Both the position numbers and the translations under genes were made by a program. The notes beneath the pieces were generated by a model. It was not told the DNA's origin. It searched no databases and saw nothing but the letters and a program-made list of their open reading frames with translations. Below, piece by piece: positions 41,001 through 49,377 of a DNA stretch of 64,000 nt (within the stretch, counting starts at the first letter, position 1; every line of letters starts with the position of its first letter). This DNA comes from a virus: positions 1-64,000 of IMG/VR virus record IMGVR_UViG_3300024503_000015, one strand, 5' to 3'.

Positions 41001-43751
41001 CACTTCTACTCCAGTAACATCAGTGGTATAGAACCAATCTTGATTTCCGTTACCATCTGCTTCACCGCCTTGTCCGTTAAAGTAATCAGTGTAGACTGTG
41101 CGTTTAAAACCAGTGCCTGCACTACTGCCGTCACCTATTAGTTCAGCACCATTAATAAATCCACCGTTAGGTAATTGTAGGGAACCGTCATTCTTAAACA
41201 CCCACTCGTTGTTGTAGTTGCTACCATTACTGCTGGTATAAATGTGTACTTCGCCGTTGTTAACAGAACCTTGACCAGCACGAATGTTTACATCACCACC
41301 ATCCCCTGTTCCGCCGCTACCTTGGTTAGTACTACCTGCGTTAATATCAACAAATCCGCCTGCGCCATACCCCCACTGGACATCACCGCCTTCAATCTTT
41401 ACATATCCGCCTTCGGTGTGGGCGCCGCCTTCTGTACCTGCTTGTCCAACACCGCCACGGATTTTAATGTCACCGCCTGAGCCAACGTTGCCACTGGAGT
41501 TTTCACCGCCAGTACCGGCCCATAGATAAATGTCACCACCTTCACCGACAGCAGAATCTCCCCAACCGCCATAACCACGCTGACCTTGGATAATTAATCG
41601 TCTAGCACTTGGATTGTTACTATTAGGTGCCGGACCTGTAATAATAGTTTCACCTACTGTCGGGTCATTACCCATTTGTAGTGTTGGTCCATCTATAGTA
41701 TAACCTGGCTCGTAAGCAGTCATCTCTATAGCAGGTAATGCAATAGTACCATCGCTGTTTAGAGTGAACGAGTAAGAGCCATTAGTAAGACTACTACCAC
41801 TAGTTGTTGTCACGTATGAATCAATGTCGTTCATATACTCTGGTTCGCCTGGGCTACCAGTAAATGTATCTGTTAATGTCCAAGTGGCACCACCGTCGGT
41901 AGATACAAACATTTCTTCATCGTCGTTGCCAGCATAAAATTTACCGTTCGAATAGTGTAATGCGTCAATGTATTGTCCGTGACTAAATGTTAGTGTACCT
42001 GATACAAATGAGCCAAGCCCAGAAGAATCAAACGCTGTACCCATATTAGCATTCGTATATAAAAAATTGTTATTGTCAACATAGTATGTTCCGTTGTAGT
42101 CCGATGGAGTACAATTAGACAACACAATCTTTTCATTGGTTAAGGCAGTTTTAGTACCAAATGTAATAGTTGCCGTACTTGACTGGGTAATATCAAAATC
42201 TGTTGCTGTATATGGCTTAGGAATGCTTACAAACGGACCGTTTGGAATAGCAGGCCAGTATAGTATCTGACCGTCATTAGTAGACATCATAATTGTTGTG
42301 ATACCGTTGTAATCACCAAACACAACTTCTGATACATCCGGTTCGTAGTTTATTGTACTGACAAACATACTGCCTGTATCTGCAAGCGTAAATTCACTGA
42401 ATACCCCAGATGTTGGGTTTGCGTTGGAATTTTGATACCAAGCGTCTTGAGAACTACTATTAGTCTGCATTATATGCCAGCCAGTAAAGAATCCAGCGGC
42501 AGCATACGCTATTTTTGTAAACGATTGGTCTAATCCAAATCCACTGAAATCAATCCAGTTAGTCTGCCCCATTGATGTTGTAATATCTGTAGTGTAGAAC
42601 GCACCTAGGTTGTTATCGCTGGTAATTAGAAGGAATCCAGTGCCGTTGGTTTCAATGTCATAGAATGCCGCATTGGCTGTATATCCACTGCCACTATTAA
42701 ATGCGGCAAGGAAACCACTATCAAGAGACACAGGTGTCCAACTTGTTCCGTTAGAACTATATAGTATAACTGGTAGGTTATCAGTGTTGCTACCTACTGC
42801 TACAAATTTTTCAATGCTGGCAAAATATTTTACTTGATTAAAACTAAAACTGTCAAAACCAGTAACTTCAGTCACCGTTCCCGGAGTAGATGTTGATGCG
42901 TACCATAATGCTCCATTATTACCATTACTTACATCAACAGCGTTAGCAGTATATACAATCATATCAGGGCCAACAGCAACTCTGCCTACTCCAAGCATAT
43001 TAGTTGTATATTCTGTCCACGATAAGCCGTCGGAGGAAGTAAATGATCTGCCATCAGAGTTAACAGCAACATATAATGTTGAAGTACTACCACCACCACT
43101 TTGTCCAGTGTAGGCTGTTGTTTGTATTGTACCGTCTGGGAATGTTAGGCTACCGTCGTTGTTAAAACGCCAAGTTGAAGTATCTTCACCTGCTTTAATA
43201 GTTACACCATTGCCGCCGCTGACACGTAGAGCGTTACTATCCTCGCCCTCGTCTTGATCAATGTAACCATAACTGAACCAAATTTGGCCGCCGTCTGGCA
43301 TATCTATATTAGGTCCATTTAGTACAAACTCATTATCACCGCTGGTTAATCTGTCTCCGCTTCCACTACCGCCGCCAATTTCACTAGTGGCATCTGAATC
43401 TTCCGGATCTTCTGCTTCGTTTTCTTCTCCTGGATTAATAACTTTTGTGGCGACAAACTTCCCGCCGACGTTAGTAAGTTTAATATTATCAAGATAGATA
43501 CTGCCGCCTGCGGTATAAACGTGACGCCATTGTTTTGTTGGACTACCTAGGTCGTAGGTGTTATCTGCGCTAGGAATAATGTTAGTGGATGGATCATAAA
43601 TGCTTGGTAACAATGACCATATAGTTGAACCATCACCAATTTTTAAAATATTGTTAGTGGTGTCATATCCCGGTTCACCTTGCGCCAGTACTGGATCTTC
43701 TAATGCCCAGTTAGCCGCTGTGTCTCTTCTTAATTTAATCTGCGTTGCCAT
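38046..43751 (-). CDS. Long tail fibre, Mtd_N-like N-terminus and Asp-box repeats
   Basis: 1901 aa. Residues 1-50 (IKLRRDTAANW, LAQGEPGYDTTNN, KIGDGSTIW) match the major-tropism-determinant N-terminal domain that anchors fibres. Asp-box-like SxDGxxW motifs occur at 239-245, 332-338 and 617-624, pointing to a beta-propeller. Several WRFNNDGSLTFPDG-like units (near 195 and later copies WVFKNDGSLQLPNG) connect modules. Gly-rich collagen-like repeats lie near 700-830. The C-terminal domain resembles fibre tips. GAGGAT Shine-Dalgarno. Confidence 0.82.
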   Translation of the reverse strand: MATQIKLRRDTAANWALEDPVLAQGEPGYDTTNNILKIGDGSTIWSLLPSIYDPSTNIIPSADNTYDLGSPTKQWRHVYTAGGSIYLDNIKLTNVGGKFVATKVINPGEENEAEDPEDSDATSEIGGGSGSGDRLTSGDNEFVLNGPNIDMPDGGQIWFSYGYIDQDEGEDSNALRVSGGNGVTIKAGEDTSTWRFNNDGSLTFPDGTIQTTAYTGQSGGGSTSTLYVAVNSDGRSFTSSDGLSWTEYTTNMLGVGRVAVGPDMIVYTANAVDVSNGNNGALWYASTSTPGTVTEVTGFDSFSFNQVKYFASIEKFVAVGSNTDNLPVILYSSNGTSWTPVSLDSGFLAAFNSGSGYTANAAFYDIETNGTGFLLITSDNNLGAFYTTDITTSMGQTNWIDFSGFGLDQSFTKIAYAAAGFFTGWHIMQTNSSSQDAWYQNSNANPTSGVFSEFTLADTGSMFVSTINYEPDVSEVVFGDYNGITTIMMSTNDGQILYWPAIPNGPFVSIPKPYTATDFDITQSSTATITFGTKTALTNEKIVLSNCTPSDYNGTYYVDNNNFLYTNANMGTAFDSSGLGSFVSGTLTFSHGQYIDALHYSNGKFYAGNDDEEMFVSTDGGATWTLTDTFTGSPGEPEYMNDIDSYVTTTSGSSLTNGSYSFTLNSDGTIALPAIEMTAYEPGYTIDGPTLQMGNDPTVGETIITGPAPNSNNPSARRLIIQGQRGYGGWGDSAVGEGGDIYLWAGTGGENSSGNVGSGGDIKIRGGVGQAGTEGGAHTEGGYVKIEGGDVQWGYGAGGFVDINAGSTNQGSGGTGDGGDVNIRAGQGSVNNGEVHIYTSSNGSNYNNEWVFKNDGSLQLPNGGFINGAELIGDGSSAGTGFKRTVYTDYFNGQGGEADGNGNQDWFYTTDVTGVEVGDTITFRQGEVRTISNVTVNGLYTAIDWSGDAVTGSDTLPRYPVTITSSDYSAPEKKKARIKPDLTAANDWGHYMDIYAGGGSPVIDSKHIHMSGHTGEIELFLGTDSNYVSAKEAGTAPAGVRLHSENDVAVESSNLRINRKGSTWAAVYGDGNNVTSDGNTSDLTFDCIAVDEHGDYYVGGEHCWRADAIISKYGRDGNLIWSNYSEGSVITGFEPQAIAYHDGEVASVVKTNNGRTTLYLKLVVQDSTTGEVKSTTDIYDPDNTIRANSMIYHSTLGWVVVGKTWGETLVSSAITATGNTGVGIIELPSAQTKLENIYPETNGDWYMTGTSITGDQFLTTGVGMYRDVPITTVTGSGAGAVARVTVGYNGGGTYDLTVTTQGSGYAINDELKIPGSLLGGVDAMSTVTATPNSVSPGADITAYFDKATYPDLYDQLNWASYTVSYNAGTHDVISIVSSGDNWAVTIDSSDINLSVATFYTANGNDLTFLAQVSGDALVGPGSSPAGVASRKTIRIDMGFAMGYGSVDFTGGTFTISRHLATRPWVWTSGWTRYLDPAINYGSGTAYTVAEVPASGVLVGGYIDGTPTNHSFIWKLNTNGSTGWLKGILADGNGVRSLAVSSVDGSIYVTTNYNQGTLTKLDYTGALQSRIGATGLWGLAPKVKLEIDLDGNEQVYVGGSGGAIWIGPYGVFMLNKFTSSLQPVWGRSMHYTGGESINLEYNGEPYDNFILGKGQATLVGYSNLFSTNYTNAVMFTMDTTDEFTPVNNVWEIKTHADQVWNAETDWATNDLLALGIEAKTSSASTDIEVTGLALSQWRFQERVVNLNEIPNGIVGVESITFADGNVLDHNPSDIPPSTGFNPNSSWNYTLQLSDRGRFIINQTIPNVTYVQTLYITVPRNDNVPFPVGTVITLINTNSITGNAYKIYVQPESYGDPNAPQIWSTNGNQNPSTWSFQGIQTATLMKISSNGWLLTGNDITNED

Positions 43752-43763
43752 TGTTAATCCTCA

Positions 43764-44042
43764 TTAATATGTTGTTGCGGCATTTCCGCCATCAATCAAA
43801 ACTGTCAAATTTAACTTATTGTCTTCGTCTACGTATGTGGCTGTTATACCGTTGTGTGTACCATTAGTAAACATTGCTGCCGCATAATCTTGGGCTAATT
43901 CTTGTAATTCAGCCGCAGAACCTTGCCCTGCTAGAACATATAATTCTTCAAAATTTTGATTGGTTTTGTTAAAGGCATCGCGTAAAGTATCGCCGTCTTT
44001 GGCGTTTAACGCTGTTCCGATGTTAATTGTTTGTATGGCCAT
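43764..44042 (-). CDS. Small fibre-associated protein
   Basis: 92 aa. INIGTALNAKDGDTLRDAFNKTNQNFEELY (in parts) matches the N-terminal anchoring motif (xIGxxxNDGxGDxLRxAFxKxNxNFxELY) found on phage fibres and baseplate proteins. Coupled upstream of the 1901-aa fibre (12-nt gap), so probably an adaptor or collar for it. Confidence 0.7.
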   Translation of the reverse strand: MAIQTINIGTALNAKDGDTLRDAFNKTNQNFEELYVLAGQGSAAELQELAQDYAAAMFTNGTHNGITATYVDEDNKLNLTVLIDGGNAATTY

Positions 44043-44070
44043 AATTTCGTCCCAATAAGCTCGCTTCCAG

Positions 44071-44091
44071 TATTTATCGCTACGATAAATA
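44071..44091. promoter_or_regulatory. Palindromic divergent late promoters TATTTATCG / CGATAAATA
   Basis: Nine-base inverted arms (44071-44079 and 44083-44091) around CTA. On - GATAAATA serves the fibre unit with a 28-nt gap to the ATG; on + GATAAATA ends 7 nt before the ATG at 44099. Confidence 0.65.
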
Positions 44092-44098
44092 TATTACT

Positions 44099-45706
44099 AT
44101 GCCAAGATTAAGCCTTTACAAACCCGAAAAATCGCAGGATTACAAGTTTTTTGACCGCACAGTCTACGAGATGTTTCAAGTAGGCGGTGTAGACGTCTAC
44201 GTACACAAATACATAGGCACAGACGACGGTTCTGTGGTCAAAGATCATACACAAATTCAGGATCTACTGTTCCTAGAAAACAGAGATAGAAAATACAGCG
44301 ACGATATCTACACACTTCGCGGGCACTATCAGGTACAGGACATTGATTTTAACCTCAGTCAATTTGGGCTTTTCTTAAGCAACGATACAATTTTTATGAC
44401 TGTTCACATCAATAATAGTGTGGACTTACTAGGTCGTAAAATCATGGCGGGAGATGTTATAGAACTACCCAACTTAAAAGACGAGCATGCCATGAACGAC
44501 TATGCCACTGCTTTGAAACGCTTTTATGTAGTAGAAGAAGTTAATCGTGCCGCAGAAGGTTTTTCAGCCACTTGGTATCCGCACTTGTATCGTGTAAAAT
44601 TAAAGAGCATAGTAGACAGTCAAGAATACAAAGATCTGCTGGATCGTCCAACAGAGTCTGACAATTATGCTGGGGAGTGGAGCCCTAATATGAACTACTA
44701 TCCTGGGCAGGTGGTAAAATACAAAGGCACGCTCTACGAAGTAACGCAGGAAGTTGTGGGCAATATTCCTGGATTAACTGAAACTACGATCGAACCCACA
44801 GTTACAGATGCCTGGGCAGACTATTATACAGTCAGCACCACCGATACTCTTAGAGATCTAATGAGTACCTATGAAAAAGAAAAGGCAATTAATGATGCAG
44901 TTGTAGCAGAAGCAGAAGCAGATGCTAAGAAAAGTGGCTACGAAACTAGTCATTTTTATACAGTTAAAGTTGATCAAAGTACTGGCACAGTTGATTTAAC
45001 GTTGGTAACATCTGATACTGATATTTCCGTAGATACAAATGTAAGTTCTAGTCCTTTACCTTTAAAAGATGGTTACACTGGATACCTATTAGGCGACGGT
45101 ATTGCTCCTAACGGTCCAATAGTCGACACTACTGATATCACTATTCCAGAAGGACAGGTAGATGCACAGTTTGGATTTGGTATACAGTTCCCGAGTACTG
45201 CCAGCACTGGCGATGTATTTTTAAGAACAGACTTTTTACCTAATCGCATGTTTAGATACGATGGTCGAAGATGGGTCAAACAAGAAGATAATGTACGTAT
45301 GACTATGAGCAACAGTGACGATACACGTCAGACACAGCGTACTGGATTTGTTAATAATACTCAGAAGTCAGGAATTAATCAATTGGCCACCGATGTTGTT
45401 TATATCGACTTGCTTGGAGATCCAATTTGGGAAAGCGGCAGTATCACACAAGATTTACAAATTACAACAACGTCTGTGTTTATTCAGACCAACGTTGCAT
45501 ACAATAAAAACTATCTAGTCGAAGTATGGTTAGATGAACAGAGTAAAGCAACAAAGATTACTACATCCGAAGTCAGCGGTGCATTAGCATTCACTATCGG
45601 ACACCCTGTACAGGATAATTCTGTAATTAGATATACAATCTATGACAAGGTAGTAACACAAAGACAGAGCCTTAGTAAGGCTCTTAGACCACAGGCGGAC
45701 AACTAA
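44099..45706 (+). CDS. Large virion structural protein, probable baseplate or neck component
   Basis: 535 aa. It starts MPRLSLYKPEKSQDYKFFDR with a domain to about residue 180, then a linker GEWSPNMNYYPGQVVKYKGTLYEVTQ (in parts) resembling a carbohydrate-binding-type WxxxxxYxxGdxVxyxgxxYxa module. A charged coiled coil spans 250-280, and a beta C-terminal region includes GDVFLRTDFLPNRMFRYDG. It overlaps gp15 by 1 bp. Similar proteins stand next to gp15 in T4-like marine phages; function not established. Confidence 0.6.
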   Translation: MPRLSLYKPEKSQDYKFFDRTVYEMFQVGGVDVYVHKYIGTDDGSVVKDHTQIQDLLFLENRDRKYSDDIYTLRGHYQVQDIDFNLSQFGLFLSNDTIFMTVHINNSVDLLGRKIMAGDVIELPNLKDEHAMNDYATALKRFYVVEEVNRAAEGFSATWYPHLYRVKLKSIVDSQEYKDLLDRPTESDNYAGEWSPNMNYYPGQVVKYKGTLYEVTQEVVGNIPGLTETTIEPTVTDAWADYYTVSTTDTLRDLMSTYEKEKAINDAVVAEAEADAKKSGYETSHFYTVKVDQSTGTVDLTLVTSDTDISVDTNVSSSPLPLKDGYTGYLLGDGIAPNGPIVDTTDITIPEGQVDAQFGFGIQFPSTASTGDVFLRTDFLPNRMFRYDGRRWVKQEDNVRMTMSNSDDTRQTQRTGFVNNTQKSGINQLATDVVYIDLLGDPIWESGSITQDLQITTTSVFIQTNVAYNKNYLVEVWLDEQSKATKITTSEVSGALAFTIGHPVQDNSVIRYTIYDKVVTQRQSLSKALRPQADN

Positions 45707-47136
45707 TGCAATGGTTTTATGACGGCCAAATAAGGCGATATATTGGACAGGTAATCCGTATGTTAAGCGGATTTAAGTATCAAACAGGTGACGGAAAACA
45801 AATTACCGTGCCTGTAATCTACGGCGATATGACTCGTCAAGTAGGTCAAGTAATCAAAGACAATTCAGAAAATAAACTGCCCAGCGCACCTCGTATAGCA
45901 GTCTACATTACTGGCTTGGCTATGGATAAAACTCGCTTAGGTGATAGTACTTTTGTTAGCAAAGTGCATATTCGTGAACGAGAATATGACGATGTCACGG
46001 GCGAATATACTGCTAAACAAGGTAATAATTTTACTGTTGAGCGACTAATGCCAACACCATATAAGCTCACTCTTAAAGCAGATATATGGACTACAAACAC
46101 AGATATGAAACTGCAAATTATGGAGCAGATTCTAATGTTGTTTAATCCAAGTTTAGAAATACAAACAACAGATAACTTCCTAGACTGGACTAGTTTAAGT
46201 GTTGTAGAACTAACAGATATCACCTTTAGTTCTAGAAGTATTCCTGTAGGTGCTGAAACAGAAATTGATGTAGGCAGTTTAACGTTTGAAACTCCTATAT
46301 GGATCAGTGCTCCTACTAAAGTTAAGAAATTAGGTGTAGTAACAGATGTATTAATGAATATCTTTGATGCTACAGGTAATTTAACACCAGATTTTGTCAG
46401 CGGCAAGCCAGCGGCAGTAGAATTTAATAACGTTGCGGGCTACGGTATATTAGTTTATAACAATAAATTAAGTTTATTAAAGGGCAGAGAACCTTTATTA
46501 ATCGACGATGCTGCCGATTCGGTGTTTACTAAAATAGGTGCAGATATAAGTTGGAATTTTATATTTGAACAGTACCCTGGTAAATTTAGAACAGGTGTTA
46601 GTCAAGTGTTTTTAATTCAAGACGACGGTAATCAGATAGTGGGCACTCTCAGCGAAGACGCAGACGATAGTACAATATTACACGTTAATTGGGACCAAGA
46701 TACATTCCCAACTAACACACTGATAGCCAATGCTAATAATTCTGTTCTTAGAGGATCTGTAGATGCTATTGTTGACCCAACAAGATTCAATCCACGTCCA
46801 AGATTACCAGGTGGCGCATTAGATTGGCCCGACATGACCAATGGTCCTATTAGATACATTATTTTAGAAAGCATAGGCGACACTATTAATGATGATGGAC
46901 CAGACGGGTGGAAAAATCAAGACGGCACAGACTTCTATGCCGAAGCAAACAGTATTATAGAATGGGCAGGTACACACTGGGAAGTAGTATTAGACCCTGC
47001 GGATCCTGACCTAGTAGGCACACCTGTATATATTACCAATCTTAGAACCGGTATACAATACAAATTCTTAGACGGAGAATGGACAAAATCATTCGAAGGC
47101 GAATATCGAAAAGGGCACTGGCGTTTGATATTCTAA
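45706..47136 (+). CDS. 15: Tail completion / sheath stabiliser gp15-like
   Basis: 476 aa, longer than T4 gp15 (272). The first 190 residues match the gp15 pattern: WFYDGQIRRYIGQ (T4 YFYNSSFRRYATL), VPVIYGD, MPTPYKLTLKADIWTT and MEQILMLFNPSLEI. The T4-length part caps the tail and stabilises the sheath. The C-terminal 280 residues (a beta-rich extension with PGGALDWPDMTNGP) are extra and possibly form a collar. Overlaps the upstream gene by 1 bp. Confidence 0.8.
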   Translation: MQWFYDGQIRRYIGQVIRMLSGFKYQTGDGKQITVPVIYGDMTRQVGQVIKDNSENKLPSAPRIAVYITGLAMDKTRLGDSTFVSKVHIREREYDDVTGEYTAKQGNNFTVERLMPTPYKLTLKADIWTTNTDMKLQIMEQILMLFNPSLEIQTTDNFLDWTSLSVVELTDITFSSRSIPVGAETEIDVGSLTFETPIWISAPTKVKKLGVVTDVLMNIFDATGNLTPDFVSGKPAAVEFNNVAGYGILVYNNKLSLLKGREPLLIDDAADSVFTKIGADISWNFIFEQYPGKFRTGVSQVFLIQDDGNQIVGTLSEDADDSTILHVNWDQDTFPTNTLIANANNSVLRGSVDAIVDPTRFNPRPRLPGGALDWPDMTNGPIRYIILESIGDTINDDGPDGWKNQDGTDFYAEANSIIEWAGTHWEVVLDPADPDLVGTPVYITNLRTGIQYKFLDGEWTKSFEGEYRKGHWRLIF

Positions 47137-47144
47137 ACTAAGTA
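47137..47144 (+). promoter_or_regulatory. Variant late-type box ACTAAGTA at the head of the oxygenase/halogenase island
   Basis: Ends 5 nt before the ATG at 47150, the same geometry as the leaderless units. One mismatch (G for A) from CTAAATA. It is the only promoter-like element seen before the second box at 51826. Confidence 0.45.
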
Positions 47145-47149
47145 AGTGC

Positions 47150-47584
47150 ATGAAAGAACAGATAGTCTGCTCTGGCGCACTTTTCTATGCCAAAAACACT
47201 AAACGATTCCTACTGCTACAAAAAGCAGAAGGCAAACACGCGGGCACATGGGGGTTAGTTGGCGGCACTAACGTCGAAGGCGAAACTGCATGGCAAGGGC
47301 TTCAACGAGAAATCGAAGAAGAAATTGGTTCTGTTCCAAAAATAATCAAAACAATTCCTATAGAAACGTTTGTTAGTAATGACAGCGTTTTTAATTTCCA
47401 CACCTACCTTTGTGTTATAGAACAAGAATTTATTCCTGTACTAAGCAAAGAGCACAATGGATGGGCATGGTCAACTGTAGATAGTTCTCCTAAACCTTTA
47501 CATCAAGGTTTGCGTAGCAGTTTTAGCAACAAAACTATCAGAACAAAATTACAAACTATTTTTGATATTGTAGAGTTAATTTAA
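47150..47584 (+). CDS. Nudix hydrolase
   Basis: 144 aa. Nudix box GGTNVEGETAWQGLQREIEEE (G-x5-E-x7-REUxEExG) is complete, preceded by GTWGLVGG. It hydrolyses nucleoside diphosphate derivatives. T4 has NudE in a different context. It is first in the island and overlaps the next gene by 1 bp, so it may clear a by-product or make a substrate, but is probably an independent moron. Confidence 0.85.
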   Translation: MKEQIVCSGALFYAKNTKRFLLLQKAEGKHAGTWGLVGGTNVEGETAWQGLQREIEEEIGSVPKIIKTIPIETFVSNDSVFNFHTYLCVIEQEFIPVLSKEHNGWAWSTVDSSPKPLHQGLRSSFSNKTIRTKLQTIFDIVELI

Positions 47585-48168
47585 TGTGGCCCATCCATCA
47601 CCAAAAACCACCAAACGAACCTTATATTTGGATTAAGAACGTTTTTACTGACGAAGAAATTGCACGTATTATTGCTATTGGTAAATCTAAGCCGTCTGTA
47701 GACGGTGGTGTCGAAAATAAAGATCAAGATGCACAATGGGCAAGACGTAGTAAAATCTCGTGGATAGGACCAGATGCTTCCACTGTTTTTATTTTTGAAC
47801 GCTTAACAGATGCTATTACAAAAGTAAACAAGGCATTTTACGACTACGAATTAACCCAGATAGAAGATTTACAATTTTCCGAATACGACGAGTCTTATCA
47901 GGGTATGTATAGAAATCACACAGACGACGGATATGATTCAAATCATTATAGAAAATTAAGTTTTACTCTACAATTATCAGACCCGAGCGATTATGAGGGC
48001 GGTGATTTAAATATCTATCGCTTTAAATTAGACGAACCAATGACAGTGAAAAAAGAAAAGGGTATGTTGGCAGCATTTCCTAGTTGGTCTATTCACGAAG
48101 TAACGCCGGTTACCAAAGGAACACGTTATACACTAGTAGGATGGGTACATGGGCCAAAGTTTCGTTAA
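47584..48168 (+). CDS. 2OG-Fe(II) oxygenase, prolyl-hydroxylase-like
   Basis: 194 aa. YRNHTDDG supplies His112-x-Asp114, SIHEVTPV gives the distal His171, and Arg181 (TRYTLVGW) binds 2-oxoglutarate. YEGGDLNIY and FPSWSIHE are typical PKHD/P4H strands. A complete HxD...H set suggests activity. Acceptor unknown: prolyl or asparaginyl residues in a protein are typical for the family. Confidence 0.85.
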   Translation: MWPIHHQKPPNEPYIWIKNVFTDEEIARIIAIGKSKPSVDGGVENKDQDAQWARRSKISWIGPDASTVFIFERLTDAITKVNKAFYDYELTQIEDLQFSEYDESYQGMYRNHTDDGYDSNHYRKLSFTLQLSDPSDYEGGDLNIYRFKLDEPMTVKKEKGMLAAFPSWSIHEVTPVTKGTRYTLVGWVHGPKFR

Positions 48169-48721
48169 CATTAAACCGGTGAATTTATGGCCTACCACTG
48201 TGTATGTTTCTGAAATACGCATTTTAGATATGCCTAGTATGATTTCTGAAATTTATAGACTACAATCCACGGAGTCTGCTGTTAAAAAATCAAACTATGG
48301 TGGCTGGCAAAGCGAAGTAAATTTATTTGACAATCCTGCGTTTGCTCAATTAACTGATGAAATAGCCAGTACTGTGTTTTGGTTGTTTAATAAAAATATC
48401 TCTATCAAACAAATGTGGGCCTGTGTTAACAAGCACAAAGATTTTAATGTAATTCACGCACATGGTAATGAATATCACCTAAGCGGCGTATTTTATTTGA
48501 AAGTTCCCGTTGACTCGGGTAATATATGCTTCAGAGATCCGAGGCCAGCGGCTATTAATTCCACTACAAATAGAATTTTTAATCAGGGTGATAGCGAAAA
48601 TTTTATTCCCTATGAAACGGAATTAATATTGTTTCCGTCATTTTTAGAACATTTTGTCATGCCCAACGAGTCACAAGAAGATCGCATTTCCGTAAGTTTT
48701 GATCTAGTCTTTGGAGAATAA
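48149..48721 (+). CDS. 2OG-Fe(II) oxygenase-like (2OG-FeII_Oxy_5 type)
   Basis: 190 aa. HAHGNEYHLSGVFYL carries His103 and His105. FPSFLEHFVMPNES provides His168 and Arg179 follows (DRISVSFD). The HxH form replaces the usual HxD, which is the standard arrangement of this family. It overlaps the preceding gene by 20 bp, implying co-translation. Confidence 0.78.
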   Translation: MGQSFVNIKPVNLWPTTVYVSEIRILDMPSMISEIYRLQSTESAVKKSNYGGWQSEVNLFDNPAFAQLTDEIASTVFWLFNKNISIKQMWACVNKHKDFNVIHAHGNEYHLSGVFYLKVPVDSGNICFRDPRPAAINSTTNRIFNQGDSENFIPYETELILFPSFLEHFVMPNESQEDRISVSFDLVFGE

Positions 48722-48723
48722 TC

Positions 48724-49377
48724 ATGTGGATGAATGACAAAATATTAATTATAGATAATTTTTACAAAGATCCTGACAAAATACGAAAGTTTGCTCTTAA
48801 TCAAGAATTTAAAAATTGTAAAGAAGCCAATGCAGGAGGCAACTGGCCTGGGCGAAGAACAAGTTTCTTACACAATCTTAATCAAGAATTGTCCGACGAA
48901 TTTCATAATGCGTTTCTTGGAAATTTATTAGAAAATAATCCTATAAAATACGGCGGATATATTGAAACAAATTTTCAACTGTGCTACGAATCCGATGGAG
49001 ATTCTTGGGTACACTACGACACGCCCACGTGGCATTGTACTCATGTTGGTGTTGTGTATTTGCATCCAAATCCTCCTGATAATTCAGGAACTTTGTTTTA
49101 CAAATTTAACGAAGAACACAGACAAGAGTTTGAAGAATATGCCGCACGTAATAATCATTTGTGGTTTAAATTAAATCGAGATCAGGACAGCAAAGAATTT
49201 CATAAATTTTTTAAACAGACAATGTCTATACCTAACGTATATAATCGTGCTATAATTTATGGACCAAATGCTTGGCACAAATCGGATAGGTATTTTGGTT
49301 CAACGCCTGAGACGGGTAGACTATTTCAACCATTTTTCTGTAACCTTAATTTTATATATGATGAACAAGAAACCTAA
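48724..49377 (+). CDS. DUF6445-like protein (oxygenase-fold relative)
   Basis: 217 aa from MWMNDKILII, with a GGAG Shine-Dalgarno. WVHYDTPTWHCTHVGVVYLHP, SGTLFYKF and RAIIYGPNAWHKSDRYFGS (in parts) match the DUF6445 layout, which as I recall often neighbours tryptophan halogenases in bacteria. A His-x-Asp (HYD) is present near residue 97. It supports functional linkage with the halogenases downstream. Confidence 0.65.
   Translation: MWMNDKILIIDNFYKDPDKIRKFALNQEFKNCKEANAGGNWPGRRTSFLHNLNQELSDEFHNAFLGNLLENNPIKYGGYIETNFQLCYESDGDSWVHYDTPTWHCTHVGVVYLHPNPPDNSGTLFYKFNEEHRQEFEEYAARNNHLWFKLNRDQDSKEFHKFFKQTMSIPNVYNRAIIYGPNAWHKSDRYFGSTPETGRLFQPFFCNLNFIYDEQET

Noticed and set aside
38046-43751. Diversity-generating retroelement target because of the Mtd-like N-terminus
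   Set aside because: No reverse transcriptase or template repeat seen in the window, and no C-type-lectin-like variable end was recognised.
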